This document shows, piece after piece, positions 25,468-33,822 of a stretch of 64,000 nucleotides of DNA. The DNA is from Corynebacterium sp. p3-SID1241 (GTDB lineage Bacteria; Actinomycetota; Actinomycetes; Mycobacteriales; Mycobacteriaceae). The DNA lies in the NCBI GenBank assembly GCA_025144025.1, contig JALXWS010000001.1:124001-188000 (forward strand). Direction: 5' to 3'. Position 1 is the stretch's first letter; each line of letters opens with the position of its first letter. The translations under genes were made by a program, and so were the position numbers. The notes beneath the pieces are model-generated. The model saw only the letters and a list, made by a program, of their open reading frames with translations, did no database searches and had not been told where the DNA came from.

Positions 25468-26103
25468 CTAAAGGTCGATATTGCGCGGTCCGTAGAGGCG
25501 GTCGCCAGCATCACCCAAGCCCGGCACGATATAAGCATCCTCGTTCAGGGAGGGATCAATAGCGGCGGTAACCAAGCGCACCGGCAAGTCGGATTCTGCC
25601 AGCGCATCCACGCCCGGCTGGGCGGAGACCATACAAATGGCGGTGATATCGGTAGCGCCGCGGCCGGCGAGCAGGCGCAAAGCGTGCAGCAAAGAACCAC
25701 CAGTGGCCAGCATCGGGTCCACTACAAAGACGGTGCGGCCGGTCAGGTCTTCCGGAAGAGCTTCCAGGTACGGCACCGGCTCGTGCGTCTCTTCATTGCG
25801 GGCCATACCAATAAAGCCGACCTGCGCATCCGGAATCATGGACAGGGCAGGATCCACCATGCCCAGACCGGCGCGAATGATCGGCACGATGATGGGCGGG
25901 TCCTGCAGGCGGGTGCCCTGCGCCGTAGACACCGGGGTGGCGCAGTCGAAGTTCTCCACGACAAGGTTGCGGGATGCTTCATACACGAGCATGGTGCCCA
26001 AGTCTTTCAGAGCGGCGCGAAAAGCGGAGTTATCGCTGCGCGCATCGCGCATTAGCGTTAGGCGGGAGGCGGCAAGCGGGTGGTCTACTACGTGGATGTC
26101 CAT
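25468..26103 (-). CDS. upp: Uracil phosphoribosyltransferase
   Basis: A 211-residue enzyme converting uracil and PRPP to UMP in pyrimidine salvage. The family N-terminus is [20 protein letters not shown]; the PRPP-binding loop is [25 protein letters not shown] and the C-terminal [15 protein letters not shown] are characteristic. The start at 26103 matches the family length; the 125-residue upstream extension in the open frame has no similarity and overlaps divergent genes. Downstream lies an XRE regulator on the same strand; upstream, divergently, the EspC-like/NlpC-P60 pair, the arrangement known in other corynebacteria. Confidence 0.96.
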   Translation of the reverse strand: MDIHVVDHPLAASRLTLMRDARSDNSAFRAALKDLGTMLVYEASRNLVVENFDCATPVSTAQGTRLQDPPIIVPIIRAGLGMVDPALSMIPDAQVGFIGMARNEETHEPVPYLEALPEDLTGRTVFVVDPMLATGGSLLHALRLLAGRGATDITAICMVSAQPGVDALAESDLPVRLVTAAIDPSLNEDAYIVPGLGDAGDRLYGPRNIDL

Positions 26104-26160
26104 GCCCACCACTTTAAACTTTTTGGGAACCAAATGGGCCATTGGGCAGTCCAATAGGGC

Positions 26161-26439
26161 ATGAGACCTTTCACCATCGATACCCACTATGCCCGTCACC
26201 TCGCCCGCGACCTGCACGCGCAGTCCCAAGGTGAGAATCCGCCCCACCCCGTTTTGCCCGATGACTCCGCTTTTACTGCTTTTAATGAGGCCGTGCATGC
26301 CGCACTCGATAATGTAGGTGCGCGCATGAACGTGCTGCGCAGCGACATGGGGCACGTAGCCCATTCCGGTTTTCAGATGTCGCGCGAGGCAGAAGACACC
26401 GACGCCACACTGGGCGAGCACCTTGGGGCGGCGATATAG
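26161..26439 (+). CDS. Small helical protein, EspC/DUF2580-like type VII secretion substrate candidate
   Basis: A 92-residue protein without signal peptide or membrane segment. It has the two-helix pattern of ESX-associated small proteins, ending in [18 protein letters not shown], reminiscent of the A-x-x-Y/x-x-x-D-x-x-A tail of EspC-like proteins. Its stop codon is directly followed by the ATG of an NlpC/P60 hydrolase that also lacks a signal peptide, suggesting that the two are co-expressed and perhaps co-exported. There is no ESX core gene in this window, so the secretion route is inference. Confidence 0.6.
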   Translation: MRPFTIDTHYARHLARDLHAQSQGENPPHPVLPDDSAFTAFNEAVHAALDNVGARMNVLRSDMGHVAHSGFQMSREAEDTDATLGEHLGAAI

Positions 26440-27381
26440 ATGCTCGATACCGCGCTCAAACAAATAGCCACCCTGCAACCGACCCAGCTTCCCGAGGTTG
26501 AGCTACCACACGTACCGGACCTTTCCGCCGCCGAGCCCTTGGCGGCCATCGCCCACGGCAATCCCGCTGGCCTACTCGAGTCGGCGAAAAATATCGATCT
26601 AGATAATGCAACCATCTCTGCAGCCCTCGGCCAGGCCCGCGGTTTAGTTTCGGAAACTATCCGGGATCTGGTGGGCATCGCCACGCAGCTGGTGCGCCAA
26701 GCCCTGCCCAACGCGCTGGGTTTCCTGTCGCTGGATCCATCCGCGCGTGCTGCCGCTATGGCCAAGCTGCGTTCGCTTATCTCCCAGCACCTAGGCATGG
26801 CCACGGCCCGCGTGCAGCGCCTGATGGGTGATCTCAGCGCGGCCGCCCAGTCCTTGCATCCGGTAGCGCAGCGTCCGGTGCACTCCGCCCTTGCCGACTC
26901 CCCCGCCCACCCCACCGGTGCCCAACATTCCACTGCCCTTCCAGGACAATCCGCAGCGGGCGCTGGCACCGACGCCGCTGTACAAGAGGCGCCCTCACCT
27001 TCGCCTGAACCTGAGGAGGCCCCTGCCGAGGAAGGTTCGGCCGCTGGCCAGGCAGCCGTCGCCGCAGCGAAGAGTCAAATGGGCCAGCCCTATGTATGGG
27101 GTGGCACCGGAAACGGTGGCTTCGATTGCTCGGGCCTTACCCAATGGGCATATTCACAGGCCGGAGTGGACTTGCCGCGCACGGCGGACCAGCAGGCGGT
27201 TGGTCAGCAGGTCAGTGCGGATCAATTGCAGCCCGGTGACCTGGTGGTATGGGACGGGCACGTAGCGATGTATTCTGGCAACGGGGAAATCGTGGAAGCC
27301 GGCGATCCGGTGCAAACTAACCCGCTGCGCACTACAAATATGGGTATGCAATTCAAAGGCTTTTGGCGCCCCACGGCCTAA
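26440..27381 (+). CDS. NlpC/P60-family peptidoglycan hydrolase (C40 peptidase)
   Basis: A 313-residue protein. Residues 1-150 are helical, then a Pro/Ala/Glu linker (150-205), then a C-terminal NlpC/P60 domain: [21 protein letters not shown] with catalytic Cys230, LPRTADQQ, and [10 protein letters not shown] with His274. Such enzymes cut the D-Glu to meso-diaminopimelate bond of peptidoglycan stem peptides and act in cell separation. No Sec signal peptide is visible, unlike RipA-type relatives. Its start follows the stop of the EspC-like gene without a gap (TAGATG). A homologue next to upp is known in C. glutamicum. Confidence 0.88.
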   Translation: MLDTALKQIATLQPTQLPEVELPHVPDLSAAEPLAAIAHGNPAGLLESAKNIDLDNATISAALGQARGLVSETIRDLVGIATQLVRQALPNALGFLSLDPSARAAAMAKLRSLISQHLGMATARVQRLMGDLSAAAQSLHPVAQRPVHSALADSPAHPTGAQHSTALPGQSAAGAGTDAAVQEAPSPSPEPEEAPAEEGSAAGQAAVAAAKSQMGQPYVWGGTGNGGFDCSGLTQWAYSQAGVDLPRTADQQAVGQQVSADQLQPGDLVVWDGHVAMYSGNGEIVEAGDPVQTNPLRTTNMGMQFKGFWRPTA

Positions 27382-27418
27382 GGCCGGTGCACTCTCGCGC
27401 GCTGCTTGGGGCGTTGGG

Positions 27419-27424
27419 TAGACT
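27419..27424 (+). promoter_or_regulatory. Leaderless -10 box TAGACT
   Basis: TAGACT eight bases before the ATG at 27433. No ribosome site is present, so a leaderless message is likely. Confidence 0.5.
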
Positions 27425-27432
27425 TAAACGCC

Positions 27433-28671
27433 ATGAGCACTCGCGCAATTCTACCTGTAAAGCTCTCGCTGACCGAGGGCGATTTTTATACCCTCTGGGC
27501 ACCCAAATGGCGCCAAAATGGCTCCGAGTGGCAGGCCTTTTTGGGTGATGATGAGTCCGTCCTCGCCTTCAACTCGCCAGCCGAGCTGCTGTGCTTTGTG
27601 GAATCCGGGAACAAGCACGATCTGCTGGACCACCCGCAGTGGGACCAGTTCGCCGGCCGCGATGCGGACCGCGTTACCCCAGCCAAGCGCGATGAGTATG
27701 ACCTCATCGGCATGCCGGAAGCGCTGGCTGGTCGCCCGAGCCACCAAAACGTCTCCACTGTGGCCCGCAATTTGGAGATTGCCTCCGCGCTTGCTGACAT
27801 CGCCGGTGCAGAGCACACCACCATCTTCTTCGCCTCCCACTCCATCCTGCGCAATGTCTCCCGCGGCGCCGACCACTACTCCGGCGAGCAGGGCATGAGC
27901 GAGTGGTCCGGCGTGGGCCACGTCATCGCTGGCAATTGGAAGGCAGTCATCGAGGACTTGGATAAGCACGTCCGCGTGGTCTCCAGCGATGACTTTGATA
28001 CGGCCAAAGTCTCTGATGCCAAGGAGCGCATCTCTTCGGCTGCCGCCGCCAACGCCGCTGCGGCCAAGAAAGCCGAAGAAAAGCGCAAGGCTGCCGCCGA
28101 GGCCGCCGACCCTTACGATAATTCTCCGTGGGCCGCCGCCGGCATCGACCCCATCAAGATCACCGCGCAATCTAAGTCCGTATACACCCTGCGCACTTAC
28201 CTGGACGGCAAGCCCATTTTCTTGGGCAAATGGGGCGAGATCTTCACCTTCGATTCTCCGAAGATCCTAGTGCGCTGGGTCATGGACAACGATGACCACG
28301 ATCTAGCCCGCGTATCCACTTGGGAGGAGGTTGTCGCCGCCGCCAATGCCGGTGAATTGGAAGTACAGGTCCACCCGGATAACCAGTACTCGTTCAATGG
28401 CATCGTGCGCGATATCGAAAAGGGGCCCGAGGCCGTCGATTCCGATCAGATGGCGCGCTGCTACGAGGTATGCGCCGATGCCGCCGACTGGGCCGGCGAC
28501 GATTCCATTAACTCTTATATGCTGGCCAATCCGCGCCTGCAGGACTACTTGGGCTACATGCTCGGCTCCACCGAGCACGCCGGCTACGTACCGTCCAAGC
28601 CATATAACGAGCACGCTGAGTCTTGGAAGGGCTTGGAAGATATGCTCATCAAGCGCTTCTCCAAGTTCTAA
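27433..28671 (+). CDS. Conserved actinobacterial protein of unknown function
   Basis: A 412-residue soluble protein. Two related halves seem present: an N-terminal segment with GDFYTLWAPKWRQNGSEWQ and FNSPAELLCFVESG, and a C-terminal one with YTLRTYLDGKPIFLGKWG and FDSPKILVRWVMDN. They are separated by an Ala/Lys/Glu-rich, probably coiled-coil linker (about residues 205-235). This internal repetition suggests a duplicated domain. I do not recognise a family with a known function. The ATG at 27433 is used rather than a start 27 bases upstream because of the TAGACT box at 27419 and the better N-terminus. It ends at a stem-loop, 28711-28770. Confidence 0.75.
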   Translation: MSTRAILPVKLSLTEGDFYTLWAPKWRQNGSEWQAFLGDDESVLAFNSPAELLCFVESGNKHDLLDHPQWDQFAGRDADRVTPAKRDEYDLIGMPEALAGRPSHQNVSTVARNLEIASALADIAGAEHTTIFFASHSILRNVSRGADHYSGEQGMSEWSGVGHVIAGNWKAVIEDLDKHVRVVSSDDFDTAKVSDAKERISSAAAANAAAAKKAEEKRKAAAEAADPYDNSPWAAAGIDPIKITAQSKSVYTLRTYLDGKPIFLGKWGEIFTFDSPKILVRWVMDNDDHDLARVSTWEEVVAAANAGELEVQVHPDNQYSFNGIVRDIEKGPEAVDSDQMARCYEVCADAADWAGDDSINSYMLANPRLQDYLGYMLGSTEHAGYVPSKPYNEHAESWKGLEDMLIKRFSKF

Positions 28672-28710
28672 ACCCGCACGGTTCGCACGGCCCCAGCCGC
28701 GCGTGGCATC

Positions 28711-28770
28711 AGCCGCCTCGCCTTTCCTCCCCACTCACAGCAGATGGGAGGAGAAGGGGGGGCGGCTTTG
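28711..28770 (+). terminator. Long stem-loop after the conserved unknown gene
   Basis: AGCCGCC at 28711-28717 pairs with GGCGGCT at 28761-28767, and an inner CCTTTCCTCCC/GGGAGGAGAAGG helix extends the stem; TTTG follows. It lies between convergent genes. Confidence 0.65.
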
Positions 28771-28775
28771 TGCGT

Positions 28776-28976
28776 CTAGTCGCCGCGTGCTTCTTGCTCT
28801 TGGCGTCGGCTCCGGTCGCGCATGTATTTATCGAAAAGCAGCCACACTATGCCCACACTGAGTCCAACAATGGAGCGGCCTAGAGTTCCTATTCCAAAGA
28901 CCCCGCCAAGTATCAGGCCGAGCACAACCATACTGACGAATGCTATGACCCACGACACGTGCGTGTTGTATTTCAT
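28776..28976 (-). CDS. Small two-span membrane protein
   Basis: A 66-residue protein with two hydrophobic helices (WVIAFVSMVVLGLILGGVFG and a second from SIVGLSVGIVWLLF) and a charged, Arg/Glu-rich C-terminal tail that should face the cytoplasm. GGAGG seven bases before the ATG is a strong ribosome site and supports the call despite the small size. An 86-codon frame on the opposite strand (28623-28883) is considered a shadow. It starts 26 bases downstream of the alpha/beta-hydrolase gene on the same strand. Function unknown. Confidence 0.7.
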   Translation of the reverse strand: MKYNTHVSWVIAFVSMVVLGLILGGVFGIGTLGRSIVGLSVGIVWLLFDKYMRDRSRRQEQEARGD

Positions 28977-29002
28977 CGCTCGTCCTCCCTTAGTATGTGA
29001 CT

Positions 29003-30028
29003 TTAGAGGTGGCGGCGAAGGTGGTCAATGAGGGCGTCGATAAGCTCACGCGATTGTGGCGCCTTGGGTTTAATCTGGTCGAAGCCGTGATAGGCGCCGG
29101 CCCACACGTCGAGGGTCGTATCCACGCCGGCCGCATCGAGGGCTTGGGCAAAGGCCACGGATTCATCGCAGAAAAGGTCGATGCCACCAACCCCGATCCA
29201 CGTCGGCGGCAGGCCAGAAAGATCACTGCGCGTGGCTGGCGAAGCATAGGGCGGCACGTCGACATCCAAATGGTCATTTCCCAAATACATGGACCACGCG
29301 CCACGGTTCGGCCCCGCCGTCCAAATGAATTGGCCCACCGCACCGGTCCTATCTGTGGTGTGGTGATCGAGCATGGGATAGACCAAGCCGAGCGCGCGAA
29401 CCGGATGGCCCTCATCAAAGGCACGCTGCACCAGACCCGCGGCGAGGCCGCCGCCGGCGCTATCACCGGCGACCGCGATGCGCGAGGTATCCCCGCCCAA
29501 AGCATCGCCGTGCTCTTGCACCCAGCGCAGCGCGGCATAGCATTCATCGTGGTCCGCTGGGAACGGCTCCTGGGTGGACTTGTGGTAGCGCGGGGCTACC
29601 ACGATGGCCCCCAGCTCGGCCGCCATGCGAGCATTTTGCGGGTCATACATGGCCGGACCACCAATGAGATGGCCGCCGCCGTGCGTCCACACCACCACGG
29701 GGCGCGGTCCGGATGCGGCTGCCCCTGCGGTAGCGCCGCGTGGAGTAAGTACGCGGGCGCTAAAAGCGTGACCATCGAAGGAGGCGGAAAACTCCGTAAT
29801 GTCCACCGCATGCCGCATCGGCCGAGAAAAGTCTATGGTAGCGAAGAAGCGGCTGGCGCGGGCAAAGGTGGCGTCGGGAAGCACATGCATCGGAAGATAT
29901 AAAGCCGGGCTGCGCAACTCCGGCGCGACTTCGCGCAAATAAGATCGACGGCTTAGACCATACGCCACTGCGCCCGCGGCCGCGGCAATCCCGGTTAGGG
30001 CTGCCCCGGCCTTAGTAAATCGCGGCAT
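29003..30028 (-). CDS. Alpha/beta hydrolase, hormone-sensitive-lipase family
   Basis: A 341-residue esterase or lipase. It has the HSL-type oxyanion motif WTHGGGHLIGG, the nucleophile elbow AVAGDSAGGG, the acid in IGVGGIDLFCDE and the catalytic His in GAYHGFDQI. The first 30 residues include a short hydrophobic stretch (ALTGIAAAAGAVAYGLS) that could act as a membrane anchor. Substrates of such enzymes are short acyl esters; the physiological one is unknown. It lies just after a DJ-1-type gene (six-base gap), and the pair probably forms one operon with the adenosine-deaminase-like gene. Confidence 0.88.
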   Translation of the reverse strand: MPRFTKAGAALTGIAAAAGAVAYGLSRRSYLREVAPELRSPALYLPMHVLPDATFARASRFFATIDFSRPMRHAVDITEFSASFDGHAFSARVLTPRGATAGAAASGPRPVVVWTHGGGHLIGGPAMYDPQNARMAAELGAIVVAPRYHKSTQEPFPADHDECYAALRWVQEHGDALGGDTSRIAVAGDSAGGGLAAGLVQRAFDEGHPVRALGLVYPMLDHHTTDRTGAVGQFIWTAGPNRGAWSMYLGNDHLDVDVPPYASPATRSDLSGLPPTWIGVGGIDLFCDESVAFAQALDAAGVDTTLDVWAGAYHGFDQIKPKAPQSRELIDALIDHLRRHL

Positions 30029-30034
30029 GTGCTT

Positions 30035-30712
30035 TTAGAAGTCGCGCAGGATGCGCTGGGCCAGTGGCTCAGAGGAAGCCGGGTTCTGGCCAGTGTAGAG
30101 ATTGCGGTCCACGATGACATTAGGGGACATCGGGTCAGTTTCCTGGTAGTCCGCACCGAGCTCACGCAGGCGAGTTTCCAGCGCCCACTTAGCGGCGGAA
30201 ACCATCTCTTCGCCTTCCTCGGCATTGCTAAACGCAGTCATCTTGTAGCCCTTAAACGGCCAATTCTCGTTATCTACTGCCAAGAGCGCAGCCGGAGCAT
30301 GGCAGACCAAACCGAGGGCGCGGCCGGAATCCATGCGAGCTTGCAGGAGCTTAGCGGAATCCTGGTCATAGGCCAGATCCTCCATTGGGCCGTGGCCACC
30401 TGGATAGAAGATGAGGTCATAATCTTCCTCCTTGACCTCAGCCAGGTTCATCGGATTTTCCAGCGCTACGCCCAGTTCTGCGAGGTAGTTTTCCTGTGCT
30501 TCGCGCACATTGTCTGGCAGAACCTCCAGGCTGTACTCGTCTACTACAGGAGCCTTCGCGCCCGGAGTAGCGAAGTGGATATCCCAGCCCGCGCCCTGGA
30601 AGACGCGGTGCGGGGCAATAAGCTCCTCGGCCCAGTAGCCGGTGGGGCGCTTAGTGCCATCAGCCAGCGTCCACTCTTCGGCGGCGGTAACAACAAAAAG
30701 TACAGAAGGCAT
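30035..30712 (-). CDS. DJ-1/PfpI-family protein (Hsp31-like)
   Basis: A 225-residue class I glutamine amidotransferase-like protein. The nucleophile elbow GLVCHAPAAL carries the Cys, the acidic partner lies in FYPGGHGPMEDL, and the characteristic N-terminus VLFVVTAAEEWTLADGTKRPTGYW matches Hsp31/glyoxalase III-like proteins. These detoxify methylglyoxal or act as stress chaperones. A good AGGAG site lies upstream of the ATG. The neighbour downstream is an esterase; upstream is the degenerate adenosine-deaminase-like gene with a 21-base gap. The enzymatic role here is inferred from family membership. Confidence 0.9.
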   Translation of the reverse strand: MPSVLFVVTAAEEWTLADGTKRPTGYWAEELIAPHRVFQGAGWDIHFATPGAKAPVVDEYSLEVLPDNVREAQENYLAELGVALENPMNLAEVKEEDYDLIFYPGGHGPMEDLAYDQDSAKLLQARMDSGRALGLVCHAPAALLAVDNENWPFKGYKMTAFSNAEEGEEMVSAAKWALETRLRELGADYQETDPMSPNVIVDRNLYTGQNPASSEPLAQRILRDF

Positions 30713-30733
30713 CTAAATCTCCTCTAATCGTTT

Positions 30734-31633
30734 TTATTCTTCAGTGGCTTCTGCCGCATCAGCGAGGGACTCCTCCGTGTCCGGGCCGGCAAGCTCCGGA
30801 TCAGATAATTCCTCGTACGCTGGCAGGATAACCGTTTCTAGCAGATGCTGCCGTAGTTCCTGGTCAGCAAAGGAATTCTCTACCGCTTTGACGGTGAGAT
30901 CGAAAAATTCCTCCAGCCCATACCCGAAGGTCTCACTTAGCGCGAGGAACTGCTTGGTCAGCGTGGTATCACCAGAGGAAATGGTGCAGGTAAAGCCCAG
31001 TTGCTGCAGCAGTGGCAGCGGGTGGTCATTGAGGTCCTCGGTTTCCTCAAGTGGAGTAAAGACGAGCGGGATGTGACGGTCGCGGATGTATCCAGAGGCC
31101 TGGCCGGGCACGATGCCCTCGATATTCGCGCTGAAGTCATCAATCATATTGACCGGATGAATGAGGCGATTCACGCCCGCCTGGGCGGCACGTTCTACTT
31201 CTGCGAAGTCTTCTCCCACCAGGATCTGGGTGGGAAGGTAAGCTGTGCGGAAGTCTGCGGCCGCACTCGCCTGGTTTTGTGGCAGGCTATAGCCCGCCAC
31301 GGGGGCGTCGCCAGGCATTGCTTCCTCTGGGGCCGAGCCAGCGAGAACGATGCGGGAGTCAAGGGCAGCGATGCGGGCGGCTGCGGCGGCCTCCACCACA
31401 GCGGCAGCGTCCAGGCCAATCTCTGCCGGATCCAGGTGTAGTTCCGCATAGACCACGCCATCAGCGGCCAGGGCTTCATAACGCTCGCGGATTGTCGCGG
31501 TCAGCTCCTCTGGCGTGGCGGCAGTGGAACGGATGGTCTCAAAGAGGGAAACCTTAGGAAGCTTGGCCACCACGTCGGCAGCGGAGTTTTTGTTTTCAGG
31601 GCTAATTAAAGGCGCGTCATGCATGCGTCCCAT
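30734..31633 (-). CDS. Adenosine-deaminase-like protein lacking metal ligands
   Basis: A 299-residue protein that aligns by eye with adenosine deaminases, but the catalytic motifs are replaced. The HxH after LPK is LPKVSLFETIRS; HAGE is replaced by ILVGEDF; RIGHG appears as RLIHPV; the Asp-Asp pair at the end of the barrel reads SSGDTTLT. It therefore probably cannot bind zinc or deaminate adenosine. Start is uncertain: ATG at 31633 or 31624; an ATG further upstream overlaps the divergent carboxypeptidase gene. It precedes the DJ-1 and esterase genes on the same strand. Confidence 0.65.
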   Translation of the reverse strand: MGRMHDAPLISPENKNSAADVVAKLPKVSLFETIRSTAATPEELTATIRERYEALAADGVVYAELHLDPAEIGLDAAAVVEAAAAARIAALDSRIVLAGSAPEEAMPGDAPVAGYSLPQNQASAAADFRTAYLPTQILVGEDFAEVERAAQAGVNRLIHPVNMIDDFSANIEGIVPGQASGYIRDRHIPLVFTPLEETEDLNDHPLPLLQQLGFTCTISSGDTTLTKQFLALSETFGYGLEEFFDLTVKAVENSFADQELRQHLLETVILPAYEELSDPELAGPDTEESLADAAEATEE

Positions 31634-31663
31634 CGTAGGCACGGGCCTAAGATGTGTCATGTC

Positions 31664-32869
31664 ATGAAAAGAATTCTCGCTAGTTCTCTCACTGCCGTCT
31701 TGCTGAGCGGCCCAGCGCTCGCGCTGGCGGAAACGCCGACTACTCCCACCACCACGCGAACCGCTGCCCCGGATACCGATAAGTGCCCACACGCCGAGCG
31801 GCCAGAAAAGGCCACTACCACCTCGGAACGCCTCGCACCCGGACAAGCCTCTCCCACCCCGCTGCCGCCGGTGGATAACGATGAGGCCTGCGGAACTACC
31901 TTGCCGGCCGGATTCAAGGTGGATAAGGACGTGGTGGCCGCAGCGTGGATGGTCTCCGATATCGATACCGGCGAGATCATCGCAATGAAGGACCCTAACG
32001 GCCGCTACCGGCCGGCCTCTATCATTAAGGCGCTGTTGGCGCTCGTAGTCATCGACGAACTGGACTTGGACAAGAAAGTCGAGGTGGGCGAAGAATCGGC
32101 ACAGATTGATGGCTCAGCGGTGGGCATCGGCCCAGGCGGCACGTACACGGTGGAGCAGCTTTTGCAGGGCCTGCTCATGGCCTCCGGCAACGATGCCGCC
32201 CACGCGCTGGCTCAAGAACTAGGCGGGGATGGGGCTACGTTGCGCAAGGTCAATGAGAAGGCAGCCGAGATTGGCACGAATTCCACCTACGCGGCCAGCT
32301 ACTCCGGGCTCGATGCCCCGGGAATGTCCACCTCGGCTGAGGACATTTCCCGCATTTACCGCGCGGCCTTCCATAACCCGACCTTCGCGCGGATTGTGGA
32401 TACGGAGTCCGTGGAGTTCCCCGGCTGGGGTGATCTTGATGGTTACCAATTAGGCAACGATAACGGGCTCTTCCTCAATGATCCGGATGGTATTGGTGGC
32501 AAGACGGGTTTTACCGATGATGCGCACCATACCTTCGTCGGCGCGCTTGACCGCCATGGCCGGCGTCTGCAAGCGGTGCTGCTCGATACCACCGTGGAGC
32601 ACGGCCCGCGCGCGTGGGAGCAGGCCCAGAAGCTACTGCACGAGGCCTATAAGGTGCATCCTGGTGATGGTGTAGGGCAGTTGCTTGCCGACGCCCATTC
32701 CGACGCCGACTCCCCTGCGTCCCCTGCAGCAACGCCGGCGCCCGATACCCAGGCGCAATCAGCGAACTCCTCCTTGGACGGGGTGCAGGGCTGGCTCGGC
32801 TGGGTCATCGCTGGCGCTGTAGCTTTATTGGCTATTTGCGTGGGTGCTTTTTCACTACTTCGGCGTTAG
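31664..32869 (+). CDS. D-alanyl-D-alanine carboxypeptidase (PBP5/DacC type)
   Basis: A 401-residue secreted serine peptidase that trims the terminal D-Ala of peptidoglycan pentapeptides. It has a Sec signal peptide (residues 1-22), a Pro/Thr-rich linker, then the S11 domain with S119-x-x-K122 (SIIK), S174-G-N (SGN) and K280-T-G (KTG). A C-terminal helix (LGWVIAGAVALLAICVGAFSLL) followed by RR anchors it in the membrane. The ATG at 31664 gives the proper signal peptide; a longer frame from 31619 does not. The 3' end overlaps the convergent RDD gene by 38 bases. Confidence 0.93.
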   Translation: MKRILASSLTAVLLSGPALALAETPTTPTTTRTAAPDTDKCPHAERPEKATTTSERLAPGQASPTPLPPVDNDEACGTTLPAGFKVDKDVVAAAWMVSDIDTGEIIAMKDPNGRYRPASIIKALLALVVIDELDLDKKVEVGEESAQIDGSAVGIGPGGTYTVEQLLQGLLMASGNDAAHALAQELGGDGATLRKVNEKAAEIGTNSTYAASYSGLDAPGMSTSAEDISRIYRAAFHNPTFARIVDTESVEFPGWGDLDGYQLGNDNGLFLNDPDGIGGKTGFTDDAHHTFVGALDRHGRRLQAVLLDTTVEHGPRAWEQAQKLLHEAYKVHPGDGVGQLLADAHSDADSPASPAATPAPDTQAQSANSSLDGVQGWLGWVIAGAVALLAICVGAFSLLRR

Positions 32870-33767
32870 CCCACTCATCGTGGGTGCCGCGCCGGTTATT
32901 CTTCTCCGAAATGGTGCAGGCATGCACGCCGGCGCCCAGCCAACTAGCGAAAGTACCGGGCCCAGGCACGATATTTACCAGGCGCCACCACTGACGCTTT
33001 GCGGACTGGGTGAGGCTAAGCCGCTCTTTAGTATCGACATCGCGCACCGTGTAGCCCATCAGCAGCTTGGCCGGGCTGGCACCGAGCCAACACTCGGTGC
33101 CCAAGACGTAAAGCAGCATAATGATGCCACCGCCAATGAACGTCGAAAGCTCATCCACGCCGCCGGAAAGCAACGCGCCACCGAAACTACCGCTGATAAG
33201 CGAGAAAAAGAATAGGTCCAAAATCGCCATGCCGATGCGCGCATCTTGACCAGCGCGCTGACTAATTTCAGCCACTGATTGTTGTACCAACGGCGCGGGG
33301 ACAGCCGCGTTCGCCGCCGCTGCTGGTGGGAACGGATTGGACTGAGGGGCGAAGGGATTGCGCGAATACGGTGACCCATAGGGGCTAGCGGTCTGCGCAA
33401 ATTGTGGCTCCTGCTTAACTTGGGGCCCTGGCCCCGCGGCCTGACCGAACTGGGAAAACTGAACCTGCTGCTGCGGTTGCTGCGGCCGCGGGTTCCACTG
33501 GCCTACTGCACCCAACTGCCCTAAATCACCCCAGGTGGGGCGCAGCCCTGCCGCACACGCATTATCATATTCCGCCCGTTTCCTGGCAGAGCCCAAGACG
33601 CTGGCGGCGATGCGCAATTGCGCGCGCCGCGGCTCCTCGGCCTCTTGGCCTTGCTGCTGGAACTGCAGATCCTTGGACTCCAACAAGACTAAAAGCTCGT
33701 GTGCGCCGTCGCGGCGGTCTAGTCCCCACTCCTCATAAAGATTCGGTGCGATGTCATTGGCGTTCAT
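32832..33767 (-). CDS. RDD-family membrane protein with J-domain-like N-terminus
   Basis: A 311-residue protein in three parts. Residues 1-72 resemble a degenerate J-domain (LYEEWGLDRRDG ... SARKRAEYDNACAAG) without the HPD motif. Residues 75-165 are Gln/Pro-rich and disordered. The C-terminal part is an RDD domain with helices LDLFFFSLISGSFGGALLSG and FIGGGIIMLLYVLGTE, and LMGYTVRDVDTKERLSL. RDD proteins are membrane proteins of mostly unknown, possibly transport, function. It is convergent with the carboxypeptidase gene and shares 38 bases with it. The next gene upstream is yihY on the same strand. Confidence 0.82.
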   Translation of the reverse strand: MNANDIAPNLYEEWGLDRRDGAHELLVLLESKDLQFQQQGQEAEEPRRAQLRIAASVLGSARKRAEYDNACAAGLRPTWGDLGQLGAVGQWNPRPQQPQQQVQFSQFGQAAGPGPQVKQEPQFAQTASPYGSPYSRNPFAPQSNPFPPAAAANAAVPAPLVQQSVAEISQRAGQDARIGMAILDLFFFSLISGSFGGALLSGGVDELSTFIGGGIIMLLYVLGTECWLGASPAKLLMGYTVRDVDTKERLSLTQSAKRQWWRLVNIVPGPGTFASWLGAGVHACTISEKNNRRGTHDEWANAEVVKKHPRK

Positions 33768-33822
33768 AATGTCCTATTTTAAAGCCCAATGGCAGGGGCG
33801 TCCTCACCCCTAAGGGGGAGAT

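Noticed and set aside
26104..26478. 125-residue N-terminal extension of upp
   Set aside because: Overlaps the divergent EspC-like gene, has no similarity to uracil phosphoribosyltransferases, and the family start is at 26103.
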